Below are positions 41,823-53,469 of a DNA stretch of 64,000 nt, one piece after another. The notes beneath the pieces are model-generated. The model searched no databases and had not been told where the DNA came from. It was given only the letters and a program-made list of their open reading frames with translations. This DNA comes from Entoloma clypeatum. Taxonomy: Eukaryota; Basidiomycota; Agaricomycetes; Agaricales; Entolomataceae. Position 1 is the first letter of the stretch; every line of letters begins with the position of its first letter. The stretch is taken from positions 2,232,001 to 2,296,000 of the forward strand of contig OY751486.1 of NCBI GenBank assembly GCA_963565915.1, read 5' to 3'. The position numbers and the translations under genes were made by a program.

Positions 41823-43231
41823 ATATATTTTCGCATCCGAAATCAGCCCTGCCTCAACAGCTCCAGCACTTGTCTCCGAACTCGTATTTTCTGGGGAAGA
41901 TGCGTCGACACCAGACCACGGGACGGACGCGGGGAGGGCCAGTCATTGCCGCCAGGAGCGATGACGTCTGTGACGGCGGGGAGGAGTGTTAAACTTACCG
42001 GGCTGAAAGCGAGGAGCTGGATAGACCTTGACTATGGGCATATCCACCTGATCATGTTGCTCTCACAGGAACGGGAAGCATATGCAAGACAAACATGGTA
42101 GAGGCGCCGATCCTTGAACGCGGCCATGTTGATGGTTTCATCAGCAAAGCAACTTAATGATGGGGAAGGAAATCTGCAAATTGATTGTAGATGGATATCG
42201 GAGTGCAAGGCAGGAATCGGTACCGATGGTCGTATACGGCAGATGAACTGACTTTTGCCGATGTGACATTCCTTCCTCATGAGCTTCCTCAGCACGAACT
42301 TCATCTGTACCATTTGTCGATGTATCTGATGAACATCCTCCTCATCCCGTGTGGTTGCTCGGAACCGCATACGATGCACATCCAGCTCGAGGTTCCATCG
42401 CAGAATCTGTGGGATTCAGCGTAAAGATCTTCGGCCTCGTCCTCCAGGGATATAGCCTGGTTGTCCTATATTAGAAAACAGAACACTCCTCCGAGTCGTC
42501 GTCAGACTCGTCAGAGCTGTTAGGTGACCGTAAATACCAATGGAAAGGTGGAATATATATGAACCTTGAGATCATCGCCGCTCTCAGGGGATGGATGACA
42601 TCGAGTGGACCTCTTACAGGGCGACGCCATTTTCGTGTTGAATCATGACTGTTCATGTTGAGCAGGTCCAATGCGATAGTGGCCAATAATAGGGACAAGT
42701 ATATAAAAAAAGAGAAAGCCTCGATAATGTTGAGAAAGGTTGATGGAAATTCGTCGTGAAAAATCGGCGTGCTATCCGAGATTCCACATGTAACGGATCT
42801 TCTGCCTATGAGATAGTTGGGTCGGCGGAGAAGCAGTCAGTCACGGTCTTGCAGGACGAAAGTGTACCTGTCATGGGGATGGGTCCAAAGGATTTAAAAA
42901 CGGAAGTCGCACTCTTCGAGCTCTTTTGAAGCACTCTGCGTGTACAAGATCCTCATGCTCGCTGATATCCATGATGTCCATCGCGGATTCGATATGTTCT
43001 GTTCCTCCGAGTCCTCGTTGATGCAGTGGTGCGCATCTGGATGGAGCGGTCCCACAACATCTGAACGTTGATCCTGATCTCGTGGCAAGAACTCTGTGGA
43101 GCCCTTGTCCTAAACTTCAGTTCGGACATACATTCTCGTGATTGATTATTCTGCGCGCTCAAATGGAGAGTTTCCGGTAAGACGAAGTGTGAGGAAAATT
43201 CATGAGCTCGTTGATACTGTTCACTCTTTCC
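41823..43231. other. Unassigned region
   Basis: Frames of 60-115 residues occur on both strands, for example ADELTFADVTFLPHELPQHE on plus at 42239-42421 and FIYIPPFHWYLRSPNSSDES on minus near 42500. None is recognised and no consistent exon chain could be built. A small unknown gene is possible. Confidence 0.35.
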
Positions 43232-44958
43232 TCACCCATCATCACTGCCCTCTTCATCTGAGTCCCCATTTGAGTCGTTGTTCCCGCCACCGCTGCCCGC
43301 AATGGTCATCAAATCGTTCAAACTAACGCCAAATAAATCACAGTGATTCGAAATAGATGGAAAAAGACACGCACCAGTGTACGAACGGGCGCATAATCCG
43401 CACCATATCTGCCAGGTTATTCTTAAACTCGGGGTCCAACACTTCGGCGTCTGTAAACCTAGGAGTCCGTGAGTTTAAGGGATGTAAGGAGAGGGTGATA
43501 ATGCTTGACTCACTTGTGTACGACGGCAAAGGACCGACATTTCAAGAGGTCGATATCCCTAACTTATCATGAATCGTGCAAGAAGTCCACATGCAGAAAA
43601 CCGACGTACCTGTGTTCCTTATCAACCCCCTTCGGAGCGACCTTCAGCTCGTCCTCCATTCCGAATATGCTTCGTCGACCTCCATCCTTTCTCGGTCGTG
43701 GTTCCCCAAAGTACTTGACAAATTCGGGTGCAGAAAGAATGCTTCGGAGGCGTGCGGACGACCGCTGGAGGTTTAATCTGGGGAGAGGCCGCGTTGAGAA
43801 CAACCTTACGATAACATGACGTAGAGCGATGGTAACAGCATTTACCGGATGGTGGCGAGCTCGTTTCGCGCTGGACACCAGGAGCCCGCTGCAATAATGC
43901 TCTCTCCTCCAGATTTGACTACGAGGAAGGGGTTCAGCCTCGGAGGGGCGTAGCAGAGAGACCGCGCCACAAGCTCACCAGCACTATGGGTTTACCGGAA
44001 TGGGTATATCATCAGTATTCCCAAGTCTCGATCAGGATGGTCGAGGCAACGAACACGAAATCTGGAAGGAAGAGATAGAGTTGAGAGGGAGGGAACGTAT
44101 GAGAGTGGAGGGATGTACATCCTGCAAAAATGCCCTTCCGCCCACTACGCGAAAAGCTCGCGGAAAAACCTGTCTTGTATGGAGTCTTGTCATTACTGAA
44201 GCGAATCTAGCACACAGTGAGGAAGGAAATCAGAACATTTAATAAGACACATCTGAAAGCACAGAAGGGCAGAAAGGCGAGTCGAGAAACGTACATCACG
44301 ATATATCCGGTGAATGACATCTTTGGGGGGTAGAGGGGGCACTTGGGTGTCAACCGCGGTCAAGAGGTTGGTGAACTCTTCCACGAAATCTTTCCATTCT
44401 TTCTCGGCTTGTCGATATACGGGTTCTGGGACGCGCAGGGAACGATCACTTTGTGGTACGAGAATGGGAATCGGAAGGCGTACCATGAAGTTTGAACCTG
44501 GCCAGCGGGGGGTAAAGAAAAGGTGAGAGAAAAGGAAAGAACGTCGTCACGCACCACTGGCGGTCATTGCATTCTGGGTCCTTGAGTTTTGTCAGGAAAT
44601 CCAGCGTGTTTTGGGAAATTTGTCCTGGTGGGACTGCAAACGGTGTTATGCCTAAGCAAGGATGACAAGGAACTAATGACGCGCCTTGACCAGCTTTGGG
44701 AGCCTGCACCACGCGTCCAACGACTTCCGACTTTCCGTCTTGGAGGACATCGTCAGTAGACTCCTTGGACAGAGTATTTCGCTTCTTCCGGGGACTTTTT
44801 GTGCCCAGAGTCTCGCGTTTTCGCTTGACTGTCTTCGAAGGGGGTTCGTCGTCGTCTAACGCGTCGCTGTCCAACTCCTTCTCGTTCTCCTCTGAATGAT
44901 AACTCGCGGATTCGGGTGTTTCGCTCCGCTTCCGCGTTCCTTTCTTGACTGATTTCAT
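43232..44958 (-). CDS. DUF2461 (TIGR02453) family protein
   Basis: The minus strand carries a multi-exon gene starting at ATG 44958 with a lysine-rich, probably nuclear-localised N-terminus (VKKGTRKRSETPES, KTVKRKRETLGTKSPRKKRN). After an intron comes PPGQISQNTLDFLTKLKDPE, NDRQW/FKLHE, PVYRQAEKEWKDFVEEF, PPLPPKDVIHRIYRD, IRFSNDKTPYK, FSASFSRSGRKGIF, KSGGESIIAAGSWCPARNEL, LSAPEFVKYFGEPRPRKDGG, FTDAEVLDPEFKNNLADMVR and a final exon LNDLMTIAGSGGGN with an acidic end, stopping at 43232-43234. The order matches DUF2461 throughout. Introns are 45-90 bp; two of the splice sites could not be fixed with certainty. Function of the family is unknown. Confidence 0.85.
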
Positions 44959-45059
44959 TGAGGGAGTTGGCGGAGCTTTAAATTAAAGACGAACGTCGTC
45001 ATCATACCAAGACATTCCACTCCGTTATATAAAGCGATCTGCATCGAACATGAACCAAA

Positions 45060-46699
45060 ATGACTTCTATCTCAATTCCCCAGGACAGGAAACAGGACAC
45101 TGCAGACTCTACCTCTCAGGTCGAACACTCGACAATACGCGAGTCACCACAGCCTCAACCCAATAAGCCAGGGAATACACCTGTTGTTTTAGGGGGAAAC
45201 GATACCCCACCCAACGATAATGTAACTTCCACAGAGGCGCCCGATTTACCACATGCTGTTCCTGGCTCGTTCGCAGCCGTCGTTGAGACCGCAACTTCCC
45301 CAGAGACGCCCGATATACCACATGATGTTAGCAGCGCGTTCGCAGCCGTCGTTGAGACCGTCGGGTCGACTACCAACGCCGTTTTGGCTACAGCTCAGCA
45401 AGCTATTCATACAACCAGCGAGACTGCGAAGCAGTGCCTTCCGGCAATGGCTATTTCTATCCGTAAGATGGCCGATCCACATCCCAATCCATCGCCATCA
45501 TTAAAATTGTTGACTACATATGTAGCTGGGTTCCAACCCTCGGATCCCAATGCGAAAGAGGGTTTGGGCGTCCGCGAGACGTCATCCCCTCAGGACCTCG
45601 GGCAACATAACGGGACCCCAAAACTAGGTGAGGATCTTTGCAAGATTCTTGAACACGATCGGTTTTTTTTTCATGAGTGCTCACCATGTTCGTGACAGCC
45701 TCGGGTGTCAAACCCTACATGAATACTCTCACTACGTGCGTACTCTTCACGACTCCCCCATCTCACATGTCACCTCTGCTCACCTTACGCCCATAAGTGA
45801 TCTGCCCGATCGAAAGTCTTTGCCAGAGACCCCCACTGGCTCCCCTATCGCAGGTGGCTCCCTTCCGGCCAGAAAATCCGAAGCCAGCGTACCCAACCCC
45901 TCCGAAGGGCGTACGAAACACGAAACAGCAGACGAATCAGGCGGCTTACCCGGTACACCCAACAAAAGCGGAGTTGCTCTTGCACGGAAAGAACGTACAC
46001 ACAGTAAAGGTATGTGGGCCTGCCTGTCTTCGAACTCTCGATTCTTAGAAGCAATGACAATCAGATAAAACCCTTACGAACACCGGTGTTCAAACCGCCC
46101 CTGCCGTAGTAGTCCTCGCCACGACTGTCTTAACCGAGGCAACTCATGATCGCCCACAACCGCATACAGTAGGGACCCCCCTCCCGCCCCCTCACACGAT
46201 CTCCAGTTCACCCAGTCCTCCGCAGATCGATAGCACGTCAAATGAAAAGCGCAGACTCAGAACTATCCCAGGCACGAGGGAGGAACTCCCTGATGCTGAG
46301 CTGCAAGCGCTTATACCACCGTCAACCGCCACCCATTTGGAGTCGAAACAATATCTTTGTCACACAACACCGGAGACCATCCCTGGAACGCGAGAAGAGG
46401 TTTTGGAGCCCGAGATGGCGGCAAAGCGCAATCCTGAAGTTCGTGCACGTGCCCCTTCACCACCTAAAAGTGAGGAAGCTGCCGTTGTTGCGCCGACAAC
46501 GCAAGGAAGCAGTATCGCCACATCCTCGACGACAGCACCACCAGCCGTTGATCGTCGCACGAAAACGGGAAGTGCGAGTGCACCAAGGCACAAAGTGAAG
46601 TTCGTGGACAAGCTGAAGGGAGAGGCGATGGTAATATCGGGAAAGTTGCGAAGAAACGTGAAGAAGATTGAGGAAGGAAGGCAGTTGATGGGGAAGTAA
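45060..46699 (+). CDS. Low-complexity protein with CsbD-like tail
   Basis: ATG 45060 opens a Ser/Thr/Pro-rich protein containing two near-identical copies of FAAVVET preceded by PDIPHDV/PDLPHAV. Introns GTAAGA...TGTAG (45463-45529), GTGAGG...GACAG (about 45628-45697) and GTATGT...ATCAG (46010-46065) fit the frame; one further intron after 45740 is required and its ends are uncertain. A repeated TIPGTREE phrase occurs at 46265 and 46380. The last exon ends HKVKFVDKLKGEAMVISGKL and KKIEEGRQLMG, like the CsbD-type stress-protein end found in many basidiomycete proteins. Disordered, intracellular; role unknown. Confidence 0.6.
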
Positions 46700-46818
46700 T
46701 AGGCTCATTGCGTGATAACCGCGATAGTATTGGATGTATATAGCGAGTCATGAGCATGAAGATGTTGAGTTTGGGTCGTGAAAGAAAGATAAAAAGAATA
46801 GAAGCCTTCACAGTGTAT

Positions 46819-46913
46819 TGATGACAGTGAGATTCGAACTCACGCCCTTTCGGACCAGATGAAATGAATGCATTTCCTGATTCTGGCGCCTTAGACCGCT
46901 CGGCCATGTCACC
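46819..46913 (-). tRNA. tRNA-Leu (CAG) with intron
   Basis: On the minus strand it begins GGTGACATGGCCGAGCGGTC and ends TGTCATCA. The anticodon stem CCAGA/TCTGG holds A-T-CAG-G, then an intron of about 15 nt. Anticodon CAG reads CUG leucine codons. The body is nearly the same as the tRNA-Leu at 41716, with the same variable arm. Confidence 0.92.
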
Positions 46914-47008
46914 CTGACACAAAGAAATGTACTTATTGCTGAGGGGTTGATTCATGACGCAATGATAGAACTAAAAAAAACTTCTTGATCGTCTTAAAAA
47001 AAAACGTC

Positions 47009-47162
47009 TACATCAGGAAATTGAAGAGATTCTGATAAGGCTATATCCTATATGGTGAGGATTACCAGAGATTATCAGATGTTTATAAGGAAATATAATA
47101 TCTGAGAAAATCCCACTGTCCATTATATAGCCTTATAACAGAGGCCCTGTTTTCCTGATGTA
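47009..47162. mobile_element. Palindromic MITE with TA ends
   Basis: TACATCAGGAAA at 47009 and TTTTCCTGATGTA ending at 47162 are inverted ends. TAAGGCTATAT and ATATAGCCTTA form a second pair inside, and the inner TTATCAGA/TCTGAGA parts pair further, so about 154 bp folds on itself almost throughout. TA at both ends fits a Tc1/mariner-type target duplication. It is unrelated to the mariner ends at 13097. No coding capacity. Confidence 0.7.
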
Positions 47163-47229
47163 AGCAACCTTTAGAACGCAAAAGGGCGTAGAGATAGATG
47201 AGTAGATTATTATAACCACCCGGTTAATT

Positions 47230-47979
47230 TATTCGGGAACGGGGGGCCGCCGTCAAGATCCCCGACCTCGACTTGAGCCCGATCAATCAATGTATTTTGC
47301 AGTTCCGCCCCCGAATTCCGAGGTCGTTCCTTCCTCCCCCTCCATGTTGGAGATAAAGAGAAAAAACTCCAGCCGGACCACGTCAAAGGTGGACCCTGGC
47401 TTCAGTCCTGGGCCGGCAACAACAACGCGCTGTTCGCCCGCCTCACTCGCGCCACCCTGGGCCATGCCCCCATCGGTGCTTACAGACAACGCTTCAAACA
47501 TCCTGGCCCATTCACTTGCGCCTGTGACGATGACACCCTCGAGACGGTAGACCACCTCCTCCACAAATGTCCTCTCTTTGATAGGGACGATGCCTCCAAC
47601 AAAAGGTACAACATCGGCAATTTCCTGGGGATGCTCGCAAACCATCCCGCGTTATTCGCCTTTCCCCCACCCTAATTTATCAGGTGCATTCAGTATTACG
47701 ATTTCTCCTTTCTTTTCACGGTCTCTTTAGGTACTACGGTCTCTGCCTACGGGCGTATGTAGTTTATATACGGGGTCTGTTCTGGTGGACTTGTTCCATG
47801 GGCGGACCCCACTCTCGGATACTTATATCTATCTTTCCACACATGTGCCGTGACCACAGGGCATTACTCTCCAATACTCTTTGTATGTAGTTCTCGTTAA
47901 ATTTGTAACTTAGTGTACAAGACCGGACTGCGATCGGGCGCCGGAATATAAATTGAGGTTTTAAAAAAAAAAAAAAAAA
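47230..47979 (+). mobile_element. 5'-truncated LINE with poly(A) tail
   Basis: The end of a non-LTR ORF2 (see the entry for 47369-47675) is followed by about 290 bp of untranslated sequence and an uninterrupted run of A from 47963 to 47979. Protein end, 3' UTR and A-tail together are the standard picture of a 5'-truncated LINE copy. The 5' edge is approximate, and no target duplication was identified. Confidence 0.75.
47369..47675 (+). pseudogene. LINE ORF2 C-terminal end
   Basis: The frame ending at the TAA 47673-47675 reads ARLTRATLGHAPIGAYRQRF, FTCACDDDTLETVDHLLHKC and PLFDRDDASNKR. The TLGHAPIG..RF block followed by C-x-C...ET.DHLL..C is the closing motif of ORF2 proteins of fungal LINEs, downstream of RT and RNase H. 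Nothing of the RT is present, so it is the truncated tail of a copy. Confidence 0.8.
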
Positions 47980-48467
47980 GCAGAGCCAGCTGGGGCCAGG
48001 GTACGGCGCTAACACATACTCGGATCCATAGCAGGATTGTCCCCAATCTGCCGCTCTGCTCTGATCGTCGTTTCTTCTCGACAACGTTGTGGGTGACTTG
48101 CAAGTCAGATCGGAGCTCGAGGAGCAACTGAAGATCTGAAGACCGACTCCCCCAGAAAGGGTTTTGTTATCAGTGAAAGACGCATAAGTTATTTTTTTTA
48201 GCCTCTTCCTTGCATTTCCTTGGGAAAATGAAATGCTCACGATTGCGCCAGGAACTCTTAGGCTAGCATCGGCTTTTCGGGAATATTCCCCGCTGCCTGC
48301 AGGCTGATTTGAATGCGCGGGGGTCGGGTGAACCTTGATGACTGTCAGCGGCCGTCCTCAATTCAAACGGCCATGAATGTTATTTGCCCCTATTTGTTGC
48401 CATTTCCAAATGATCTTCATAAAGCGCCAGGAAATGATCGTCCCCTCAGTCACCCTGCTCTCAAGCC
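47980..48467. other. Intergenic upstream of acetyl-CoA synthetase
   Basis: No gene recognised; presumably includes the acetyl-CoA synthetase promoter. Confidence 0.4.
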
Positions 48468-51041
48468 ATGGCAGACGAGGTCGTCCCTGCTCCTGTCCCA
48501 AAACACCCCATCGCTCCTCGTGTCGCCGACGGCCCAAACACCCCCCACGTCGGCCCCACCTACGAAGCCTACGCCGATGCACACGCTCTGACCATCGGCG
48601 GCCATTCCGACGCCTGGTGGGCTGATGTTCGTCCTTCTCCAGCCGATCGACCTCGACGCTTGCTGACCTCCACCTACCACAGATCGCCAGAGAGTCCCTG
48701 TACTGGGATCGCCCCTTCCGGACCGTTCGGTCAGGCGGATTCACAACCGGCGACATCACCTGGTTCCCTGAAGGAGGCCTCAACGCATCCTACAACTGTG
48801 TCGATCGCTGGGCATTCAAACACCCTGACAAGGTATTCAACTCGTAAATCTCTTCCCTTCCACGACTAACTCGTTATCAGACCGCGATCATCTACGAAGC
48901 CGATGAACCTGGCGAGGGTCGAGAAATCACATACGCGGAGCTCCTCCGCGAAGTTTGCAGCATCGCCAACGTCCTCAAGTCCTACGGCATCAAGAAAGGC
49001 GACACCGTCTCCATCTACCTTCCCATGACCTGGCAGGCCGCCGCCGCCTTCTTGGCCTGCGCCCGTATCGGCGCCATCCACTCCGTCGTCTTTGCCGGCT
49101 TCTCCGCCGAATCCTTGCGTGACCGCGTAAATGATTGCTCGTCTAGAGTTGTCATTACCAGCGACGAGGGAAGGAGAGGTGGGAAGTCGATCGCAACCAA
49201 GGCTATCGTCGACAGTGCCTTGAAGGAGTGTCCCTTGGTAGAACACGTCCTAGTACTGAAGAGGACGGGAAATCCGGTTGCGTGGGTTGAGGGGAGGGAC
49301 CACTGGTGGCATGAAGAAGTCGACGTGGTTCCCAGCTACTGCCCGCCCGAAATCATGGCGTCCGAGGACCCCCTTTTCATTCTCTACGTAAGTTCCTCCT
49401 GTTCCTTTCGTCCCACCAGCGATTTACCTTTGGGGCGAAAAAAGACATCCGGGTCGACCGGAAAGCCCAAAGGAGTCGTGCATACGACCGGAGGATACCT
49501 TCTGTGTGCCGCACTCACCGTCAAATATGTCTTCGACGTCCACCCCGACGATCGATTCGGATGCATGGCCGACATCGGCTGGATCACCGGACACACGTAT
49601 GCCACTCATCTTCTTGCCGCCTCTTCCCCCTGTTCTCACCATCCAATGATCCAGGTACATCATTTACGGCCCCCTCGCCAACGGCGTCACCACCACCATG
49701 TTTGAATCCACCCCCATCTACCCTACACCTTCGCGCTACTGGCAAACCGTCGAAAAGCACAAAATTACCCAATTCTACTCTGCTCCCACCGCCATCCGGC
49801 TGCTCCGCCGTCTCGGCGCGCACCATGTGGAGCCGCACGACCTGTCCAGCCTCCGTGTCCTGGGCAGCGTTGGTGAGCCGATCAACCCCGAAGCGTGGCA
49901 CTGGTACAACGAGCATGTGGGCAAGAAGCAGTGTGCTATCGTGGACACGTTCTGGCAGACGGAGACAGGCTCCATCGTGGTCACGCCGTTTCCGGGAGCG
50001 ATCGAGACGAAGCCTGGTGCGGCGACTGTGCCGTTTTTCGGGATCGACCCAGTGATCTTGGATCCTGTTTCTGGAGAGGTGCCCCGTTGCCCCCCCCCCT
50101 GTTCCGTTCTAGATGAATATATGGTCTAACGAGCGATTTTTTGTAGGAGCTCGTGGGGAACAGTGTCACCGGCGTGTTGGGTCTGAGGAACCCATGGCCA
50201 TCGGTAGCCAGGACGGTGTGGCGGGACCATAAGAGGTATCTGGAGACCTACATGGCAGTGAGTTTTCGCGTCGACCAATCTCACGTTTACGGTGTTTCAC
50301 CGTATCCGCCTAGCCTTATCCTGGATTCTACTTCACCGGCGACGGTGCTGCTCGTGACGAGCACGGGTATATTTGGATCAAGGGCCGTGTAGACGGTTCG
50401 TACCTCTGTGTATCGACGATATCAGCTGACACGCCTACCTTTATCCGTTTAGACGTCATCAACGTATCAGGACACCGTTTGTCGACAGCGGAGATCGAGT
50501 CTGCCCTCATCATGCACAAAGGTGTTGCCGAGACTGCTGGTATGTCTATCTTGGACGACCGATCATCTACCTTCTCTTACCTTCATATTCTGTGTAGTTA
50601 TCGGTACAGCAGACGAGCTGACGGGCCAGGCTGTATATGCCTTCGTCACCTTGAAACCGTAAATAAATCTCATTGCTGGAAGGGATCGGTAGTGACGGTA
50701 ATGATTGATTTATAGGGAATTCCAATACATCCCCGGCGAGGAGGCAGGGCTCGCAAAGGAGCTTGTCCTCCAGGTTCGAAAGACGATTGGGCCATTCGCA
50801 GCGCCTAAGAAGATCTACATCGTCCCCGATCTACCAAAGACGCGATCTGGCAAAGTATGTTTGAATGTTCACCGTGGGACTTCCTCGTACACCATTTTTG
50901 ACATTGGTGCTCTTGTAGATCATGAGGAGGATCATGAGGAAGATCGTTGCTGGAGAAGGTGACCAACTGGGAGATCTGAGCACCGTCGCGGAGCCAGGTA
51001 TCGTGGATGTCATCAAGAAGAAGGTGGCTGAGAGTGGGTGA
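48468..51041 (+). CDS. facA: Acetyl-CoA synthetase (AMP-forming)
   Basis: Eleven exons join in frame to 664 residues: 48468-48626, 48683-48832, 48881-49387, 49445-49596, 49655-50078, 50147-50257, 50314-50395, 50453-50539, 50598-50658, 50716-50854 and 50919-51041. The enzyme makes acetyl-CoA from acetate, ATP and CoA via acetyl-AMP. Recognisable are DAWWAD at the N-terminus, [20 protein letters not shown], the P-loop-like [10 protein letters not shown] starting at residue 273, [56 protein letters not shown] and the C-terminal PKTRSGK, whose lysine is the acetylation-regulated residue in the family. Length matches fungal FacA/ACS. All motifs are intact, so this is a functional gene. The first donor is GTTCGT, chosen because it restores the frame. 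Confidence 0.97.
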
Positions 51042-53469
51042 ATGGTCGAGCCTGAATCCGAGTTTCGTGTTCTTTTTCAAGTTGCGTCGGGTTTTTGCTG
51101 TGCTTCGCCCGCGAGAATCTCATCCTAATTGCCTTCATGTAACGTGTACCTTGTATCCTTGCAATATATGGAGAATTTTGCTTATGTCTGATAGAAGTTA
51201 GAGCTAAGGATCCTGGCATGTTCATGATAACGCGCCCACTGTTGGGTTAATGCTCCGTCGAACGCCGAATTCAATTCAATTCCTCAGTCAAGATGGGACT
51301 GACGAATATATCGGCGTTAATGCTTCTCCCGCAAGCTATTTCTACTTCAGACTAAGTTGATCCGAACTGGACCGACGAACTCATCGACTCTCCCGACGTC
51401 CTTCTCAACCCTGGAAATACCAAGGGGCGCACAAGATCTACGAGACGGTCTAGAACCCTATCATGAACCGCAGACAAATTCGGCGGTGGCTTGGACATAA
51501 GAGAAGGGAGACGAGGGCGAAGGCTACAAAAAAGACTCTGTCGCTGAAAAAGAAGTCAAATTCTCTCTCCTTCCCTGAGACGACGAGGACGACGCGATCT
51601 GGGAAGCCCTCGACGATTTTCTTCACTTCCGACCCAGATACCACATCGTCCGGTACAAAGACTGCCCTGTTGTTCGGTACGCCTCCGTGTCATCGAACCT
51701 CAGTTTGTCTGTCTTACGAATCGAATCTATAAACACCGGCTGCCCCCGGCCCCCACCCATCTTTCACTCTCAAAACTTCAATTTCAGCTCTCCTCCCTTG
51801 TCAACACTTGCAAACCAGAGCCCTGGCCTGGCCTCGTGCCGGCTCGTACAGCAGTAGTTTGGCTGGGAGTCCGCGAGCAGGCGACGGAGGATTCAATTTC
51901 TCTCTCCAAACCTCTTTCGTCTGTCTACAGGCCAACCATACCGAATTTGAATCCACCTATCCTGGCCGTTCTTGGCAAACCCTCAAACCTCTCCTCTGTA
52001 CGACCAGAAGATGCAGCCAAACCCCCAATTTCCACTGACGCTGCATCAGTTCTTCATTGTCGGCTATAACACCACCCCTTTCAACGAATGCGCAAGGCTG
52101 GGAAACGACATTCCACACGGACCTGCTGCATAGCGTTCACATGTGTGACGTCGGTGGACCCTCAAGGACTCAGGGCTGCATGAGGGTTGAGTTCGTGTTC
52201 CATTTTCTGGTATGTTTCCATCCTATCCATTCTTTTCTTCAAAACGTCCTCAGTTCTTTTCCCCCTCATAAACAGTAGCACAGAAGCTCTGCCCACTCAG
52301 GAGATCGACCCGAGATTTCCTACCCCAGCCAATGCCTGAGGCCCAGACTACACACGCACCGTTGTATTGGACCAGCCCGACCACCGGATGATTTACGATT
52401 AGCGAAGGACGAGGTTGGGGAAATGCTCCAAGACGATGAAGCGGATCGAAGAGGTTAGCCTTCTTCATATCGATGCACCACAACCCCAGCCTATCTGGTC
52501 GCGGCCGATTGGAACCTCAATAGCGCGTTCAAGGTGCATTGCAACTTTTCCTTATTCTTTCCCCCCACGTTCACCCATACCATCCCTTTCTTTCGCACTT
52601 TATAGAGCTACACTCAGTCGTCCTCGTTTTCGCTAATCTCCGACCTCTCACATATGCGGTTCGATAGCGGTGCTCCACACTATGCGTCAGACGGAGGTGA
52701 AGATGGAAAAGATGGGAAATAAGATGTACCTGCAAGCAAAGCAGAAGGATGGAAGGGGAAAGGTAGGCAGAGAGTGGGGAAAGGGGATGTGCAGCACGAC
52801 GTTGGGCCTCGATATATGGCAAGCCCTGGGCATCTGAAATAAACTGCGGGGAGGGAATGAGTGTTTGAGGAATGACAAGCTGATATGTGGCTGGGTCTGA
52901 CATTCAGGAAGAATTAGGAGGAAGGGAAGAGAGGATAACGAGGGAAGTGGAGAGATTGAGTGATATCGTGGGGCTGACTCGGAGGGTAAGACGAAGCTCG
53001 GTATACCAATACAGGCTTGACTCTACCCTCAGAAAAGGGAGCTCGCTACGCATAACCCTGCCAAAGGTAATCTTTAGGGCGTCGATCCGTTCTACCATTT
53101 CAAAAGGAACTGCAACACAGAACGACAGCCGACAATATAAAGAAATCCGATGAGACGGGTGTACTTGAGTAGAGTGCCATGAGTTCATAGCGCGGCCCGG
53201 CTTTCGGTGTCCGGAGTAGCCACGCACTCCTGGGCACAGGATACAAATAATACCACCCGAGTTGACCAATTACCCCCCCCCCCCCCCGCCAAATCAATTG
53301 CAAAGTGAAATACAGATGAAGCGTCGCCTGTTTCCAATAAATAGGGGTCTTTGGATTCTTCGCCTCGTCGCGTTCGTCACGCGACACGCGTCACATTAAT
53401 TTTCAAAAGGACGTGACTGCGCGTAGATCCGAGGCGCTCAGCCTTTGCGTCAACTTTCCTTGTCAAATC
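51042..53469. other. Long region with no confident gene
   Basis: One phrase reads DDAIWEALDDFLHFRPRYHI near 51588 (plus), another QFFIVGYNTTPFNE near 52048 (plus), and a minus frame at about 52571-52903 begins MSDPATYQLVIPQTLIPSPQ. These look like remnants or exons of small genes but could not be chained. A run of 14 C at about 53273-53287 lies upstream of the next gene. Confidence 0.4.

Noticed and set aside
46337..46598. Separate small gene at 46242-46598
   Set aside because: It is another frame of the last exon of the CsbD-like gene; the exon frame has recognisable C-terminal similarity.
49504..50055. Long alternative frame in acetyl-CoA synthetase
   Set aside because: Shadow of exons 4-5, which carry all the catalytic motifs.
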